From a virus: DNA of 31,591 nucleotides. The stretch spans positions 1 to 31,591 of IMG/VR virus record IMGVR_UViG_3300030012_001832. The stretch is one strand, 5' to 3'. Numbering within the stretch: position 1 is the stretch's first letter; every line of letters starts with the position of its first letter. The notes below the pieces were generated by a model. It saw only the letters and a program-made list of their open reading frames with translations. It searched no databases and was not told where the DNA came from. Made by a program: the position numbers and the translations under genes. Positions 31,566 to 31,591 of the stretch are shown one piece after another.

Positions 31566-31591
31566 ACTAATTTGCGGGGTCGCCAAACACC

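Noticed and set aside
31551-31591. Possible cos site (GC-rich GGCGACCCC near the window end)
   Set aside because: It is 3 kb from terS, too short to judge, and no paired terminase-binding repeats are seen.

Overview
The window looks like the late (virion) half of a lambda-like, tailed, siphovirus-type phage genome or prophage. It is AT-rich and very compact. Nearly all genes lie on the minus strand, so transcription runs from the right end (31.5 kb) to the left end (1). Gene order follows the classical lambda path: small and large terminase, gpW-like connector, portal, protease/capsid, FI- and FII-like proteins, U-like protein, tail tube, G and G-T, tape measure, M, L, K, I, J, fibres. No host gene, integrase, tRNA, lysis gene or replication gene is visible. 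The host cannot be fixed from sequence alone. The AT-rich coding, the 'ATADQT' fibre repeats and the S74-tipped fibres are reminiscent of aquatic phages, and the lambda-type tail suggests a Gram-negative host (inference, low confidence).

Right end (28.4-31.5 kb): a translationally coupled accessory operon. It encodes a ParB-like protein, a PAPS-reductase-like PP-loop protein (IbrA-like), a 27-residue micro-ORF, a second ParB-like protein (IbrB-like), a GNAT acetyltransferase and an HNH protein, and it runs directly into the terminase genes. This is the best candidate for a poorly described system. It may mark, modify or regulate DNA before packaging, but that is inference.

Middle (19.8-28.4 kb): packaging and head genes. 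The major capsid protein is fused behind a prohead protease and at least two further N-terminal domains in one 966-residue polyprotein. Between portal and capsid sits a two-gene cassette on the opposite strand with its own sigma70-like promoter. The first gene has a DUF2786-like N-terminus and the second is unknown. The cassette has the layout of a phage moron.

Tail block (8.6-19.8 kb): a full lambda-type tail operon. Tail chaperone G has a canonical A_AAA_AAC slippery heptamer, and the T frame is continuously open from it, so a G-T frameshift fusion is predicted. Two stem-loops lie in the only sizeable intergenic gaps of the block. One follows a putative abundant head protein and covers the next ribosome binding site. 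The other follows the tail-tube gene and has seven Ts that end at the next start codon.

Left end (1-8.6 kb): an array of host-recognition proteins. It holds an S74 (endosialidase-chaperone) fibre, a small Ig-like virion protein, a 1170-residue collagen-like/repeat fibre, a second S74 fibre with YadA-head-like repeats, two paralogous short appendage proteins sharing an N-terminal module, a tail assembly chaperone, and a LamG/concanavalin-like protein cut by the window edge.
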